Counted from the first letter of the stretch, positions 1 through 8,862 are shown. The stretch: DNA of 64,000 nucleotides from Streptomyces sp. CB01580 (GCF_001905795.1 NZ_LIXJ01000016.1:239387-303386), one strand, 5' to 3'. Notes: generated from the sequence alone by a model not told the origin. Numbers and translations: made by a program.

Positions 1-1
1 G

Positions 2-769
2 CTCGGGCCGGGGGTGCCGGACCTCGCGTCCAGCGTGCCGTTCCCGCAGGTGATGGAGTTCCGGGTACGGGAGACGGGGCGGCGGGACGCCTTCGTGCCG
101 CCGGAGGTGCTGTCGGGTTCCTTCCGCCGGTACGAGCACGGCCTGGTGGAGCACGGGCACCGGCTCGTCGTGCTGACCCCGCCCGGCACGGTCGGTGGCG
201 GCGGCCACCCGGAGATCTGGGAGATGGCGGAGGTCGAGGGTGCGTCCGGGGTGCCGGTGCCGTCGGACGGCATCGTCCAGGTGCGGGGCGAGGACGGCAC
301 GGTGCGCACGTACCGCAGGATCGCCCGGACCTTCAACGACGGGCTCGGGTTCACGATCGGCGAGAACACGTACGAGCAGTGGTCGTTCCTCAACCTGGGC
401 GCCCCGACCCATCCCATGCACATCCACCTGGCGGACTTCCAGGTCCTCGGCCGGGAGGCGTACACGGTGGACGGCTTCGACACCGCGATCGGCGGCACCC
501 GCTCCCCCGTGGCGTTCGACCACGGCACCAAGATCCCGGTGCCGCCGAACGAGCAGGGCTGGAAGGACGTCTTCCGGGTGCCGCAGGGGCAGTTGGTGAA
601 GGTGCTCGGCAACTTCGACGGCGGGTACGGGCGGTTCATGTACCACTGCCATCTGCTGGAGCACGAGGACATGGGCATGATGCGGCCGTTCGTCGTGATG
701 CCGCCGGAGGCGCTCAAGTTCGACCACGGCGCCGGGCACGGCGGCCACGGCCCGGGGCACGGCGGCTGA
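2..769 (+). CDS. Multicopper oxidase, C-terminal part (5' end outside window)
   Basis: The reading frame is already open at the window edge, so this is the last 255 residues of a larger protein. Copper ligands are visible: an HPMHIH box (a T1/T3 cupredoxin motif) near residue 135 and an HCHLLEHEDMGMM box near residue 220, with the Met that is the axial T1 ligand in CotA-like laccases. The order fits domain 3 of the CotA / phenoxazinone synthase / bilirubin oxidase branch, which oxidises phenolic or metal substrates with four-electron reduction of O2. The extreme C-terminus is rich in His and Gly (HGAGHGGHGPGHGG). Substrate and secretion cannot be judged because the N-terminus is missing. Confidence 0.85.
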   Translation, partial: LGPGVPDLASSVPFPQVMEFRVRETGRRDAFVPPEVLSGSFRRYEHGLVEHGHRLVVLTPPGTVGGGGHPEIWEMAEVEGASGVPVPSDGIVQVRGEDGTVRTYRRIARTFNDGLGFTIGENTYEQWSFLNLGAPTHPMHIHLADFQVLGREAYTVDGFDTAIGGTRSPVAFDHGTKIPVPPNEQGWKDVFRVPQGQLVKVLGNFDGGYGRFMYHCHLLEHEDMGMMRPFVVMPPEALKFDHGAGHGGHGPGHGG

Positions 770-829
770 CCCGGTCGCGAACGGCGGCCCCCGCGGGAGC
801 GCCGACGCCGTCCCGGTGTCCGGTCGGGG

Positions 830-1531
830 TCAGGGCGCGAGCACGTCCAACTCGTGGAGGGCGCCCATCGCGATCTCCTTCGTCAGCCGCTCCGCCGCAT
901 CCGCGTCCCCCTCGCGCACCGCCTCGGCGACCCGGACGTGGAGGGTGACCGCCGCCGGGTCGGGGTCCTCGAACATCACGTGGTGGTGGGTACGGCCGGC
1001 CAGGATCTCGGCGACGACGTCGCCGAGCCGCGCGAACATCTCGTTGCCGGAGGCGTCGAGCACGATCCGGTGGAACGTGATGTCGTGCTCCAGATAGCCC
1101 TCCAACTGCCGGCCGCGCGAGGTGGCGACCATGCCCAGCGCGCACTCCGTGAGGGCCGCGCACTGCTCAGGGGTCGCGTTGCGGGCGGCGAGTCCCGCCG
1201 CCACCGGCTCGATCGCCGACCGCAGCACGGTCAGGGAGCGCAGCTGGCGCGGGCGGTCGGCGCCGGCCAGCCGCCACCGGATGACCTGCGGGTCGTACAC
1301 GTTCCACGCCTCGGTCGGCCGCACGGTGACGCCGACGCGGCGCCGCGACTCGACCAGGTGCATGGACTCCAGGACGCGGACCACCTCGCGCACGACCGTC
1401 CGGGAGACGTCGAAGCGCCGGGCCAGTTCGTCGGTGCGCAGCACCTGCCCCGGCTGGTGCTCCCCCGCGGCGATCTCCAGGCCCAGGATGTCCAGCACAC
1501 GGGTGTGCAGCCCGTTGCCCTGTGTGGTCAT
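830..1531 (-). CDS. FadR-type GntR regulator, probable gluconate repressor
   Basis: Protein of 233 residues with an N-terminal winged helix-turn-helix (GQVLRTDELARRFDVSRTVVREVVRVLESM) followed by an all-helical FCD effector domain with the expected His/Asp metal or ligand pocket (HDITFHRIV, later HVRVAEAV). It is divergent from gntK-gntP across a 144-bp spacer with two inverted repeats, the classic arrangement of a gluconate-responsive repressor. ATG at 1531 was chosen; an in-frame GTG lies six bases upstream at 1537 and has the better-placed GGAGG. The effector (gluconate or gluconate-6-phosphate) is inferred from the neighbours only. Confidence 0.85.
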   Translation of the reverse strand: MTTQGNGLHTRVLDILGLEIAAGEHQPGQVLRTDELARRFDVSRTVVREVVRVLESMHLVESRRRVGVTVRPTEAWNVYDPQVIRWRLAGADRPRQLRSLTVLRSAIEPVAAGLAARNATPEQCAALTECALGMVATSRGRQLEGYLEHDITFHRIVLDASGNEMFARLGDVVAEILAGRTHHHVMFEDPDPAAVTLHVRVAEAVREGDADAAERLTKEIAMGALHELDVLAP

Positions 1532-1571
1532 GGCCACAGACTACGGGCTGCCTCCGGCGAACAAAAAGTAA

Positions 1572-1583
1572 GACGTTTACGTC
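1572..1583. promoter_or_regulatory. Inverted-repeat operator candidate 1, gntR/gntK spacer
   Basis: GACGT-TT-ACGTC, perfect 5-bp arms around TT, lies between the divergent starts of the GntR regulator and gntK. It is unusually AT-rich for this genome. Probable binding site of the adjacent regulator. Confidence 0.5.
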
Positions 1584-1604
1584 ACAACATCTTGAATAAG
1601 TCGT

Positions 1605-1614
1605 ACGTATACGT
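1605..1614. promoter_or_regulatory. Inverted-repeat operator candidate 2, gntR/gntK spacer
   Basis: ACGTATACGT is a perfect 10-bp palindrome 31-33 bp (about three helical turns) from the first repeat. Both share the ACGT core. Two phased sites fit cooperative repression of the divergent promoters. Confidence 0.5.
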
Positions 1615-1675
1615 TTCAGTAGCGCGACGGACCGATGTCGAGGAAGACGTCGAAGAGGACAGCGAGGCACCGCCA

Positions 1676-2185
1676 ATGAGCACCCCCCACGTCGTCGTGG
1701 TGATGGGCGTCGCAGGGACCGGCAAGACCACGATCGGCCCCCTGCTCGCCGCCGAACTGGGCGTTCCGTACGCCGAGGGCGACGACTTCCACCCCGCGGC
1801 GAACATCGCCAAGATGTCGGCGGGCATCCCGCTGGACGACGCGGACCGGTGGCCCTGGCTCGATGCGATCGGCCGGTGGGCCCACGGCCGGGCGGGGCTC
1901 GGCGGGGTGGTGAGCAGCTCGGCGCTCAAGCGGGTCTACCGGGACCGGCTGCGGGCCGAGGCGCCCGGCGCGGTCTTCCTGCATCTGACCGGGGACCGCG
2001 CCCTGATCGAGGCCCGCATGGCGCAGCGCAAGGGCCACTTCATGCCCACCACGCTGCTGGACTCGCAGTTCGCCACCCTGGAGCCGCTCCAGGCGGACGA
2101 GGCCGGTGTCCCGGTCGACGTGTCCGGCAGCCCTGAAGAAATCACCCAGCGAGCCGTCGCCGCGCTGCGGCGGCTCGACGACTAA
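1676..2185 (+). CDS. gntK: Gluconokinase
   Basis: Phosphorylates D-gluconate to 6-phosphogluconate at the entry of the pentose phosphate pathway. The 169-residue length is standard for the family. A P-loop GVAGTGKTT sits at residues 10-18, followed by the family-specific EGDDFHPAANIAKMSAGIPLDDADRWPWL stretch and the later KRVYRDRLR and MAQRKGHFMP motifs. ATG 1676 is preceded by the divergent gntR spacer. gntP begins 11 bp after the stop, so the two form an operon that imports and then traps gluconate. Confidence 0.95.
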   Translation: MSTPHVVVVMGVAGTGKTTIGPLLAAELGVPYAEGDDFHPAANIAKMSAGIPLDDADRWPWLDAIGRWAHGRAGLGGVVSSSALKRVYRDRLRAEAPGAVFLHLTGDRALIEARMAQRKGHFMPTTLLDSQFATLEPLQADEAGVPVDVSGSPEEITQRAVAALRRLDD

Positions 2186-2196
2186 GGACCACCACC

Positions 2197-3594
2197 GTGA
2201 CCAGTCTCCGTGTCGAGACGCTGGCAGCGGACGCCGTCGAACCGATCACTTCGGCGGGCAACGCGCAGTTGGGCATCGCCGTACTGGCGGGCATCGCCGT
2301 CATCGTCCTGCTCATCACCAAGTTCAAGGTGCACGCGTTCCTCGCGTTGACCATCGGGTCGCTGGCGCTCGGTTCGTTCGCCGGGGCCGCGGCGGACAAG
2401 ACGATCGCCAGCTTCACCACCGGACTCGGCTCCACCGTGTCGGGTGTCGGTGTCCTCATCGCGCTCGGCGCCATCCTCGGCAAGCTGCTCGCCGACTCCG
2501 GCGGCGCGGACCAGGTCGTCGACACCATCCTCGCGAGGGCGAGCGGGCGGGCCATGCCGTGGGCGATGGTGCTGATCGCCTCGGTCATCGGCCTGCCGCT
2601 GTTCTTCGAGGTCGGGATCGTGCTGCTGATCCCGGTGGTGCTGCTCGTCGCCAAGCGCGGGAACTACTCGCTGATGCGGATCGGCATTCCGGCGCTGGCC
2701 GGTCTCTCCGTGATGCACGGCCTGATCCCGCCGCACCCCGGCCCGCTGGTGGCGATCGACGCCCTCGGCGCCAATCTCGGTGTCACGCTCGCGCTGGGTG
2801 TGCTGGTGGCGATCCCGACCGTGATCGTCGCGGGTCCGGTCTTCTCCCGCTACGCCGCGCGCTGGGTGGACGTCGCGGCGCCGGAGAAGATGATCCCGCA
2901 GCGCCCTTCGGAGGAGCTGGACCGCCGTCCGGGCTTCGGCGCCACACTGGCCACGATTCTGCTGCCGGTCGTGCTGATGCTGGTCAAGGCTCTGGTCGAC
3001 ATCGTCGTGGACGACCCGGAGAACCACCTCCAGCGGGTCACCGACGTGATCGGCTCCCCGTTGATCGCGCTTCTGACGGCCGTCTTCGTCGGCATGTTCA
3101 CACTGGGCCGGGCGGCCGGGTTCACCAAGGGCCGGCTCTCCGGCACCGTCGAGAAGTCCCTCGCCCCGATCGCCGGGGTGCTGCTGATCGTGGGCGCGGG
3201 TGGCGGTTTCAAGCAGACCCTCATCGACGTCGGCGTGGGCCAGATGATCCTGGACTTCTCGAAGGACTGGTCGATCCCGGCCCTGCTGCTGGGCTGGCTG
3301 ATCGCCGTCGCGATCCGGCTCGCGACCGGTTCGGCGACCGTGGCCACCATCTCGGCCGCCGGTCTCGTCGCCCCGCTGGCCGCCGACATGTCGACCGCTC
3401 ACATCGCGCTGCTGGTCCTCGCCGTGGGCGCGGGCTCGCTCTTCTTCAGCCACGTCAACGACGCCGGGTTCTGGCTGGTGAAGGAGTACTTCGGAATGGA
3501 CGTCGGTCAGACGATCAAGACCTGGTCGGTGATGGAGACCATCATCTCCGTGGTCGCGCTGGCCTTCATCCTGCCGCTGTCGCTGATTCTGTAG
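2197..3594 (+). CDS. gntP: Gluconate:H+ symporter, GntP family
   Basis: Hydrophobic 465-residue permease with many predicted membrane segments. The GntP signature GLSVMHGLIPPHPGPL is present near residue 170, and the C-terminal half carries the conserved SATVATISAAGLVAPL and SHVNDAGFWLVKEYFG stretches. It takes up gluconate for the upstream kinase. GTG 2197 is preceded by AAGGACC. Length and motifs agree with intact GntP proteins. Confidence 0.95.
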   Translation: MTSLRVETLAADAVEPITSAGNAQLGIAVLAGIAVIVLLITKFKVHAFLALTIGSLALGSFAGAAADKTIASFTTGLGSTVSGVGVLIALGAILGKLLADSGGADQVVDTILARASGRAMPWAMVLIASVIGLPLFFEVGIVLLIPVVLLVAKRGNYSLMRIGIPALAGLSVMHGLIPPHPGPLVAIDALGANLGVTLALGVLVAIPTVIVAGPVFSRYAARWVDVAAPEKMIPQRPSEELDRRPGFGATLATILLPVVLMLVKALVDIVVDDPENHLQRVTDVIGSPLIALLTAVFVGMFTLGRAAGFTKGRLSGTVEKSLAPIAGVLLIVGAGGGFKQTLIDVGVGQMILDFSKDWSIPALLLGWLIAVAIRLATGSATVATISAAGLVAPLAADMSTAHIALLVLAVGAGSLFFSHVNDAGFWLVKEYFGMDVGQTIKTWSVMETIISVVALAFILPLSLIL

Positions 3595-3775
3595 CGAGCG
3601 GCCTCCCCCTCGGCGGCTGCCGGGGCCGTGCCCGATGGCGCCCGACGGTCCGGTGCGCATGCCGAGGCGTGCGTCCGGTGCGGCGGGCGCCGTCACCATG
3701 TGCGCGGTTGACCAGCGGGAACGGAGGGCGTGCCGTCCGGCGCCGGGTTCGTGAGTGCGTGCCAGACTGAGCGCC

Positions 3776-4225
3776 ATGCCGAACAGTGAACCCCTCAAGC
3801 CCTTTCTGCTCGCCTTCCCCGGCCCGCTGCGCGACCGGCTCGTCCGGGCGGTGCTCGACGGCGTGAAGGTGTCGACGACCGGGCTGCTCGCCGAGTACGA
3901 GGCGGAGAAGGAGGAGCTGCCCCCGGTGGGTGAGCGGTCCGCGCTGATCGACTCGGAGGGCCGTGAGATCGCGGTGCTGGAGGTGACGGAGGTACGGGTG
4001 CTGCGCCTCGGCGACATCGATCTGCCGCATGTGATCGACGAGGGCGAGGGGCATGCCTCGGTGGCCGAGTGGCGCGCGGACCACGAGAGGTTCTGGCACG
4101 GCGCGGAGATGCGGGAGGCGCTCGGCGACCCGGGCTTCACCGTGGACGACGACACCTTGGTCGTCGCCGAACGGTTCCGGGTCGTCGAGCTGCCGGCCCC
4201 CGTGGCGGGCGCGGCGGAACGGTAG
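3776..4225 (+). CDS. ASCH domain protein
   Basis: A 149-residue protein resembling the ASCH fold (PUA-like beta barrel, probably RNA-binding). Features include the hydrophobic opening FLLAFPGPLRDRLVRAVLDGVKVSTTGL, then ERSALIDSEGREIAVLEVTEVRVLRLGDI and the closing EWRADHERFW segment typical of small bacterial ASCH proteins. ATG 3776 was chosen over an in-frame GTG at 3755. No Shine-Dalgarno is obvious. No operon partner; function is unknown beyond the fold. Confidence 0.8.
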   Translation: MPNSEPLKPFLLAFPGPLRDRLVRAVLDGVKVSTTGLLAEYEAEKEELPPVGERSALIDSEGREIAVLEVTEVRVLRLGDIDLPHVIDEGEGHASVAEWRADHERFWHGAEMREALGDPGFTVDDDTLVVAERFRVVELPAPVAGAAER

Positions 4226-4357
4226 GGCGGCCGGGCCTCACCCGCCTTCCGGGAACGCGATCCACGCCCCGCCCCCGGCCGCGCCCGTGGCCCGTGATTG
4301 CGGGCCCCCCGGAGCCGGACCGGACCGGGGCCGGAACCGGACCGGGCTCGCGGCGGG

Positions 4358-5611
4358 TCAGGAGACCTTCCGGCAGGTCAGGGGCGGCGGGACGGCGCCC
4401 GGGCGGCCGGTGCGGGCGAAGCCGGCCCAGGCGGCCCTCATCGCCCGGCCGAGCTCGTCCACCTCGTCCCATCCGGTGTCCCCCAGCATCGGGGACCTCC
4501 GCCAGGCGGCGCGGGTGCCCAGGAGCAGGGGCAGTTCCAGGCAGTGGGTGGCACCGAACGGCGAGCCCTCCGGGCGCCAGTCCAGCCGGTAGGCGTGGAC
4601 CCGGGCCCCGGCGCGCACCAGCCGCTGCCCGAGGGCGGTCAGCGGTTCCTCGTACATCCGGCGGGTCGGTCCGGCCGGGTCGCCGTCCTCGTCCGGCTCG
4701 TCGGGGAAGGCCGTCATGTCGTCCGCGTTCCAGCCGTACAGGACGTCCATGCCGCGCACCCCCGCGTCGAGTTCCGCGCCGGGCGTCCGGACCGGTCCGA
4801 ACGGCGGTTCCAGGGTGGAGCCGGAACGGGCGCGGTGGGCGAGGGCGGTGTCCCGTTGCGCGGCGAGCAGGGCGGCGGGGGCGACGGTGCGCGGGTCGGC
4901 GCCGGGGGCGTGGACCGCGAGCCGTTCGACGAAGAGGCGTCCGAGGGCGGTCGCCTCCTCGCGCGGGCGGGTCGCGATCGCCAGCGGGGCGCTCTGCAGG
5001 ATCGCGCGGTGGAACAGCCCGCGGGCCTCGGGCAGTTCCATCAGCAGCCGGATGGAGAGAGCCCCGGCGGACTGCCCGAAGACGGTGACGTCCGCGGGGT
5101 CGCCGCCGTACTCGGCGATGTGCCGGTGCACCCACCGGAGCGCTTCGAGCTGGTCGTAGAGGCCCAGGTCGCCCTCGCAGAGCCCGTCGAGGCAGAGATA
5201 ACCGAGCGCACCGAGGCGGTAGTTGACGGACACCACCACGACGTCGCCCTCGGCGGCGAGCGCTCCGCCGTCGTACCAGTCCATGAGGCCGCCGCCACTG
5301 CTGAAGCCGCCGCCGTGGAACCAGACCATCACCGGCCGCCCCCGGCCGTCGCGGGCGGGCGTGGTGACCGTGAGGCCGAGGCAGTCCTCGCCCTGCGGGC
5401 GCCGGTCGAGCGGGGGGCCCATGACCGCGTCGAGCCGGGACGGCGGCTGCGGACAGATCTCGCCGCTCGCCGGGCGGGTGTCGTGCCCGGCCACCGGCCG
5501 CGGCCGGCCGAACCGCTCGGCCACGGCGTAGCGGATCGGGCCCGACCGGTGGACCCGGGCACCGGTCCGGTCCGCGCCCTCGCCCGGACCGGACCTCGGC
5601 GCGCCGCTCAC
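4358..5611 (-). CDS. Type B carboxylesterase
   Basis: Alpha/beta hydrolase of 417 residues, shorter than the usual ~500 of carboxylesterase type B. It has the oxyanion-hole stretch HGGGFSSGGG, the nucleophile elbow GQSAGA, and EDCLGLTV near the N-terminus, a hallmark of this family (EDCLxLN). The GTG start at 5611 overlaps the stop of the upstream transporter as GTGA, so the two are translationally coupled. The pair is divergent from a 3-hydroxyanthranilate catabolic operon. It may release an imported ester or amide into that pathway, but no substrate is shown by the sequence. Confidence 0.85.
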   Translation of the reverse strand: MSGAPRSGPGEGADRTGARVHRSGPIRYAVAERFGRPRPVAGHDTRPASGEICPQPPSRLDAVMGPPLDRRPQGEDCLGLTVTTPARDGRGRPVMVWFHGGGFSSGGGLMDWYDGGALAAEGDVVVVSVNYRLGALGYLCLDGLCEGDLGLYDQLEALRWVHRHIAEYGGDPADVTVFGQSAGALSIRLLMELPEARGLFHRAILQSAPLAIATRPREEATALGRLFVERLAVHAPGADPRTVAPAALLAAQRDTALAHRARSGSTLEPPFGPVRTPGAELDAGVRGMDVLYGWNADDMTAFPDEPDEDGDPAGPTRRMYEEPLTALGQRLVRAGARVHAYRLDWRPEGSPFGATHCLELPLLLGTRAAWRRSPMLGDTGWDEVDELGRAMRAAWAGFARTGRPGAVPPPLTCRKVS

Positions 5612-6957
5612 GCGGCGCTCCCGGGCACCGACTCGGCCGGGACCCGCGCCGGTTCCGGCGCCCCTTCCGGCACCAGCCGGAACAGGGCGACGGCGCCCGC
5701 CAGGCTCACCGAGCAGATCGCGACCAGGTACCAGGTCACCCCGGTCGAGGAGCCGCCCGAGTTGAGGAGCGCCGTCGAGATCATGGGGGCGAGACCGCCG
5801 CCGAGGATCGCGCCGGCCTGGAGGATGAGCGAGGTGCCGGAGTAGCGGACGTTGACGGGGAAGGTGTCGACGATGATGCTGCCCTGCACGCAGTGGGTGA
5901 CCGGGATGATCAGGCCCATGCCGAGCAGCGCCACCACCGCGAGCGCGGAGTTTCCGGTGTTCAGCAACGGGAAGAAGGCGACGCACCAGACAAGGATGGC
6001 GACGGATCCGCCGATGAACATGGTGCGCCGTCCGTGCCGGTCGGCGATCTTCGTCCACACCGGGATGGTCGCGAACCACAGGGCGGCGGCGACGGTGACG
6101 CTCACGATGAGGAACTGCTTGTCGTAGTCGAGGTGCTGGGAGCCGTACGACAGGGTGAAGACCATGAACACGTAGGCGACGGCCGAGTTCGCCACGACGG
6201 CGAACAGGGTGAGCGCCAGCCGGGGCAGGCCGACCTTGAAGGACTCCGCCAGCGGGAACCTGACCACCTCGTCGCGGGCACGCGCACGGTCGAACGACGG
6301 GGACTCGGTCACCCGCAGCCGGATCAGCAGCCCCACGGCGACGAGCACGAAGCTGAGCAGGAACGGGATGCGCCAGCCCCATGAGGTGAAGGCGGCGTCG
6401 CCGACGAGTGCGTTGGTGGTGAGGAAGACGATGTTGGCCAGGACCAGTCCGCCGGGCGTGCCCATCTGCGGGAAGCCGGCGTACAGGTTCTTCTTGCCGC
6501 GCGGTGCGTGTTCCATCGACATCAGTGTCGCTCCGGCGCCCTCGCCGCCGAGGCCGATGCCCTGGACGATGCGCAGGGCGACCAGGAGGACCGGGGCCCA
6601 GAAGCCGATGGTGTCGTAGTTCGGGATGGCTCCGATGAGGGTGGAACCGATGCCCATCAGCACGAGGGAGACGACCAGCGTCGCCTTGCGGCCGATGCGG
6701 TCCCCGTAGTGGCCGAAGACCAGTCCGCCGAGGGGGCGGGCGATGAATCCGACGGCGAAGGTGCTGAACGCGGCGAGGGTGCCGGCGGCGGGGCTCAGCG
6801 ACGGGAAGAACTGCTGGTTGAAGATGAGTGCCGCGGCCGTGCCGTAGAGAAAGAAGTCGTACCACTCCAGCGTCGTGCCCGCGAGCGTGGCGAGCGCGGT
6901 TCTGCCGGCGGTGGCTCGGGCTTCGCCCGGGTTTTCTTCGCGAGGTGAAGTGTTCAC
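5608..6957 (-). CDS. MFS transporter, metabolite:H+ symporter (MHS) family
   Basis: Twelve-segment major facilitator of about 449 residues. The family A-motif GHYGDRIGRKATL follows segment 2, and the opening TLEWYDFFLYGTAAALIFNQQFFP plus RIVQGIGLGGEGAGA are characteristic of MHS symporters for organic acids and aromatics (ShiA/ProP/KgtP relatives). GTG 6957 is preferred because AGGT precedes it; an in-frame GTG at 6972 gives five more residues. It faces the catabolic operon across a 293-bp spacer with paired operators, so uptake of that pathway's substrate is the likely role. Confidence 0.85.
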   Translation of the reverse strand: MNTSPREENPGEARATAGRTALATLAGTTLEWYDFFLYGTAAALIFNQQFFPSLSPAAGTLAAFSTFAVGFIARPLGGLVFGHYGDRIGRKATLVVSLVLMGIGSTLIGAIPNYDTIGFWAPVLLVALRIVQGIGLGGEGAGATLMSMEHAPRGKKNLYAGFPQMGTPGGLVLANIVFLTTNALVGDAAFTSWGWRIPFLLSFVLVAVGLLIRLRVTESPSFDRARARDEVVRFPLAESFKVGLPRLALTLFAVVANSAVAYVFMVFTLSYGSQHLDYDKQFLIVSVTVAAALWFATIPVWTKIADRHGRRTMFIGGSVAILVWCVAFFPLLNTGNSALAVVALLGMGLIIPVTHCVQGSIIVDTFPVNVRYSGTSLILQAGAILGGGLAPMISTALLNSGGSSTGVTWYLVAICSVSLAGAVALFRLVPEGAPEPARVPAESVPGSAA

Positions 6958-7093
6958 GGGGTGACCTATCACTTGGATGGCGGGCTGGGGCGGTTCGCTC
7001 CGGACAGCCGCTACGACGGCCTGGCTTCACCCGTCGTTAACGGTGGATCCTGATGCCCTGAGACATGACGCACAAATAACCAATTGGGGACTC

Positions 7094-7115
7094 GCCATAC
7101 CTGTTCGGGTATAGC
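7094..7115. promoter_or_regulatory. 22-bp inverted repeat, operator candidate A
   Basis: GCCATACC, 6-bp spacer, GGTATAGC; one mismatch between arms. It lies in the divergent spacer between the MHS transporter and the aminomuconate-semialdehyde dehydrogenase gene. Confidence 0.6.
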
Positions 7116-7174
7116 GGAGGTGACCGCTCCGACATCGGCACGTCGACTCGGCCGTCCACCGGCACCGTCCGGCC

Positions 7175-7196
7175 GGTATGCCGAATCTGCTATACC
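7175..7196. promoter_or_regulatory. 22-bp inverted repeat, operator candidate B
   Basis: GGTATGCC, 6-bp spacer, GCTATACC. The half-sites match those of candidate A but in the opposite order. All four half-sites fit GS(C/T)ATACC read on one strand or the other. Site B lies just upstream of the first gene of the rightward operon. Confidence 0.6.
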
Positions 7197-7250
7197 TCTC
7201 CACAGAAATCGCATTTGTACGGCATGACGGCGGGGATCACAGTGGGACCC

Positions 7251-8726
7251 ATGACGGCAGAGACTGGGCGGTGGATCCGCAACTTCGTCGCCGGGCAGTT
7301 CGTGGAGCCCGACGAGAACCGCAGCTTCGAGAAGACCGACCCCGCCACCGGCCGGGCGTTCGCCCGGGTGCACGAGGCGGACCGGGAGCTGGTGGACCGT
7401 GCCGTGACGGCGGCCCGCCGGGCCCTGCACGACGGGTGGGCGTCGACACCTGTGCGGGAGCGCACGGCGCTGCTGCGGCGGGCGGCGGACCGGATCGAGG
7501 AGCGGTTCGAGGAGTTCGTCGCCGCGGAGGTCGCGGACACCGGCAAGCCGGTCGTGCAGGCGCGGGAGCTGGACGTCGCCCGCGCCCTGACGAACTTCCG
7601 CACGTTCGCCGACGTGGTGGCCGCCGCCGGGCAGGAGTCCTTCGTCACCGATCTCGCGGACGGCCGTCAGGCGCTCAACTACGCGGTCCGCAAGCCGCTC
7701 GGCGTCGTCGCGGTCGTCGTCCCGTGGAACCTGCCCCTCCTGTTGCTGACCTGGAAGGTCGCCCCGGCTCTGGCCTGCGGCAACGCCGTGGTCGTCAAGC
7801 CCAGTGAGGAGACCCCGGCCACCGCCGCACTGCTGGCCGAGGTGCTCGCGGAGGTCGGGCTGCCGGCCGGGGTGTACAACGTGGTGCACGGGTTCGGGGG
7901 CGGCTCCGCCGGGGAGTACCTGACCTCGCACCCCGGGATCGACGGCGTGACCTTCACCGGTTCGTCCGCGACCGGGTCGCACGTCATGCGGACCGTCGCG
8001 CCCCGGGTCCGCCCGGTGTCGTTCGAGCTCGGCGGGAAGAACGCCGCGGTCGTCTTCGACGACGTCGACATCGACGAGGCGCTGAACGGACTGACCAGGT
8101 CGGTCTTCACCAACACCGGCCAGGTCTGCCTGTGCACCGAGCGGGTCTACGTCCAGCGCGGGATCTTCGACGACATCGCCCAGGGGCTCGCCGAGCGGGC
8201 CCGGGGCCTGCGGCTGGGCGACCCGCTGGACGAGTCGACGACCACCGGCCCGCTGATCTCGCAGGCCCATCGCGAGAAGGTGCTGGGCTACTTCGAGCTG
8301 GCCGAGCGGGACGGGGCGAAGGTGCTCGCCGGTGGCGGCGTGCCGCAGCTGGGCCCCGGTCTGGCGGGCGGTTCCTGGATCGAGCCGACGCTGTGGACGG
8401 GCCTGACCAACGCGCACCGGGCGGTGCGCGAGGAGATCTTCGGCCCGGTGGCCGCCCTGATCCCCTTCGACACGGAGGAGGAGGCGATCGCCCTGGCCAA
8501 CGACACGGACTACGGCCTCGCGGCCTCGGTGTGGACCAACGACCTGCGCCGGGGGCACCGGGTGGCGCAGGCGATGAACGTCGGCATGGCCTGGGTCAAC
8601 ACCTGGTTCCTGCGCGATCTGCGCTCCCCGTTCGGCGGCATGGGGCTCTCGGGCATCGGCCGCGAGGGCGGCGAGTCCTCCCTGCACTTCTACACCGAAC
8701 CGACGAACGTGTGCGTGCAGCTGTGA
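7251..8726 (+). CDS. 2-aminomuconate 6-semialdehyde dehydrogenase (ALDH family)
   Basis: NAD-dependent aldehyde dehydrogenase of about 491 residues. It shows PWNLPLLLLTWKVAPALACGNAVVVKPSEETP, the catalytic Glu in FELGGKNAAVVF, the nucleophilic Cys in NTGQVCLCTERVYV, and a C-terminal GLSGIGREGGESSLHFYTE close to hydroxymuconic/aminomuconic semialdehyde dehydrogenases. Its neighbours make 2-aminomuconate semialdehyde oxidation to 2-aminomuconate the likely reaction. ATG 7251 was chosen with GGGGAT/GTGGGA upstream; a TTG at 7215 and ATG at 7224 are in frame but lack a ribosome site. It is separated from the next gene by 136 bp with a palindrome. Confidence 0.85.
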   Translation: MTAETGRWIRNFVAGQFVEPDENRSFEKTDPATGRAFARVHEADRELVDRAVTAARRALHDGWASTPVRERTALLRRAADRIEERFEEFVAAEVADTGKPVVQARELDVARALTNFRTFADVVAAAGQESFVTDLADGRQALNYAVRKPLGVVAVVVPWNLPLLLLTWKVAPALACGNAVVVKPSEETPATAALLAEVLAEVGLPAGVYNVVHGFGGGSAGEYLTSHPGIDGVTFTGSSATGSHVMRTVAPRVRPVSFELGGKNAAVVFDDVDIDEALNGLTRSVFTNTGQVCLCTERVYVQRGIFDDIAQGLAERARGLRLGDPLDESTTTGPLISQAHREKVLGYFELAERDGAKVLAGGGVPQLGPGLAGGSWIEPTLWTGLTNAHRAVREEIFGPVAALIPFDTEEEAIALANDTDYGLAASVWTNDLRRGHRVAQAMNVGMAWVNTWFLRDLRSPFGGMGLSGIGREGGESSLHFYTEPTNVCVQL

Positions 8727-8767
8727 CCGGTCGACGTGGCCGATCGCCCGTGAGCGATCGACGTGGT

Positions 8768-8785
8768 CCGGTCACCGGTGACCGG
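8768..8785. promoter_or_regulatory. Perfect 18-bp palindrome inside the catabolic operon
   Basis: CCGGTCACC joined directly to GGTGACCGG, between the dehydrogenase gene and the next gene. It could be an internal operator or an attenuating or processing hairpin. The flanks also repeat CGATCGACGTGG-like segments. No function is proven. Confidence 0.35.
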
Positions 8786-8862
8786 GCCCCCGCGACCGGT
8801 CGTCACGACCCCGGCCCGCGCCGCGCGGATACGGCACGGGCCCCGAAGGAAAGGAACGACCA

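Noticed and set aside
4358..5611. Calling the esterase a kynurenine formamidase
   Set aside because: Motifs are those of type B carboxylesterases, not of KynB-type formamidases; context alone is not enough.
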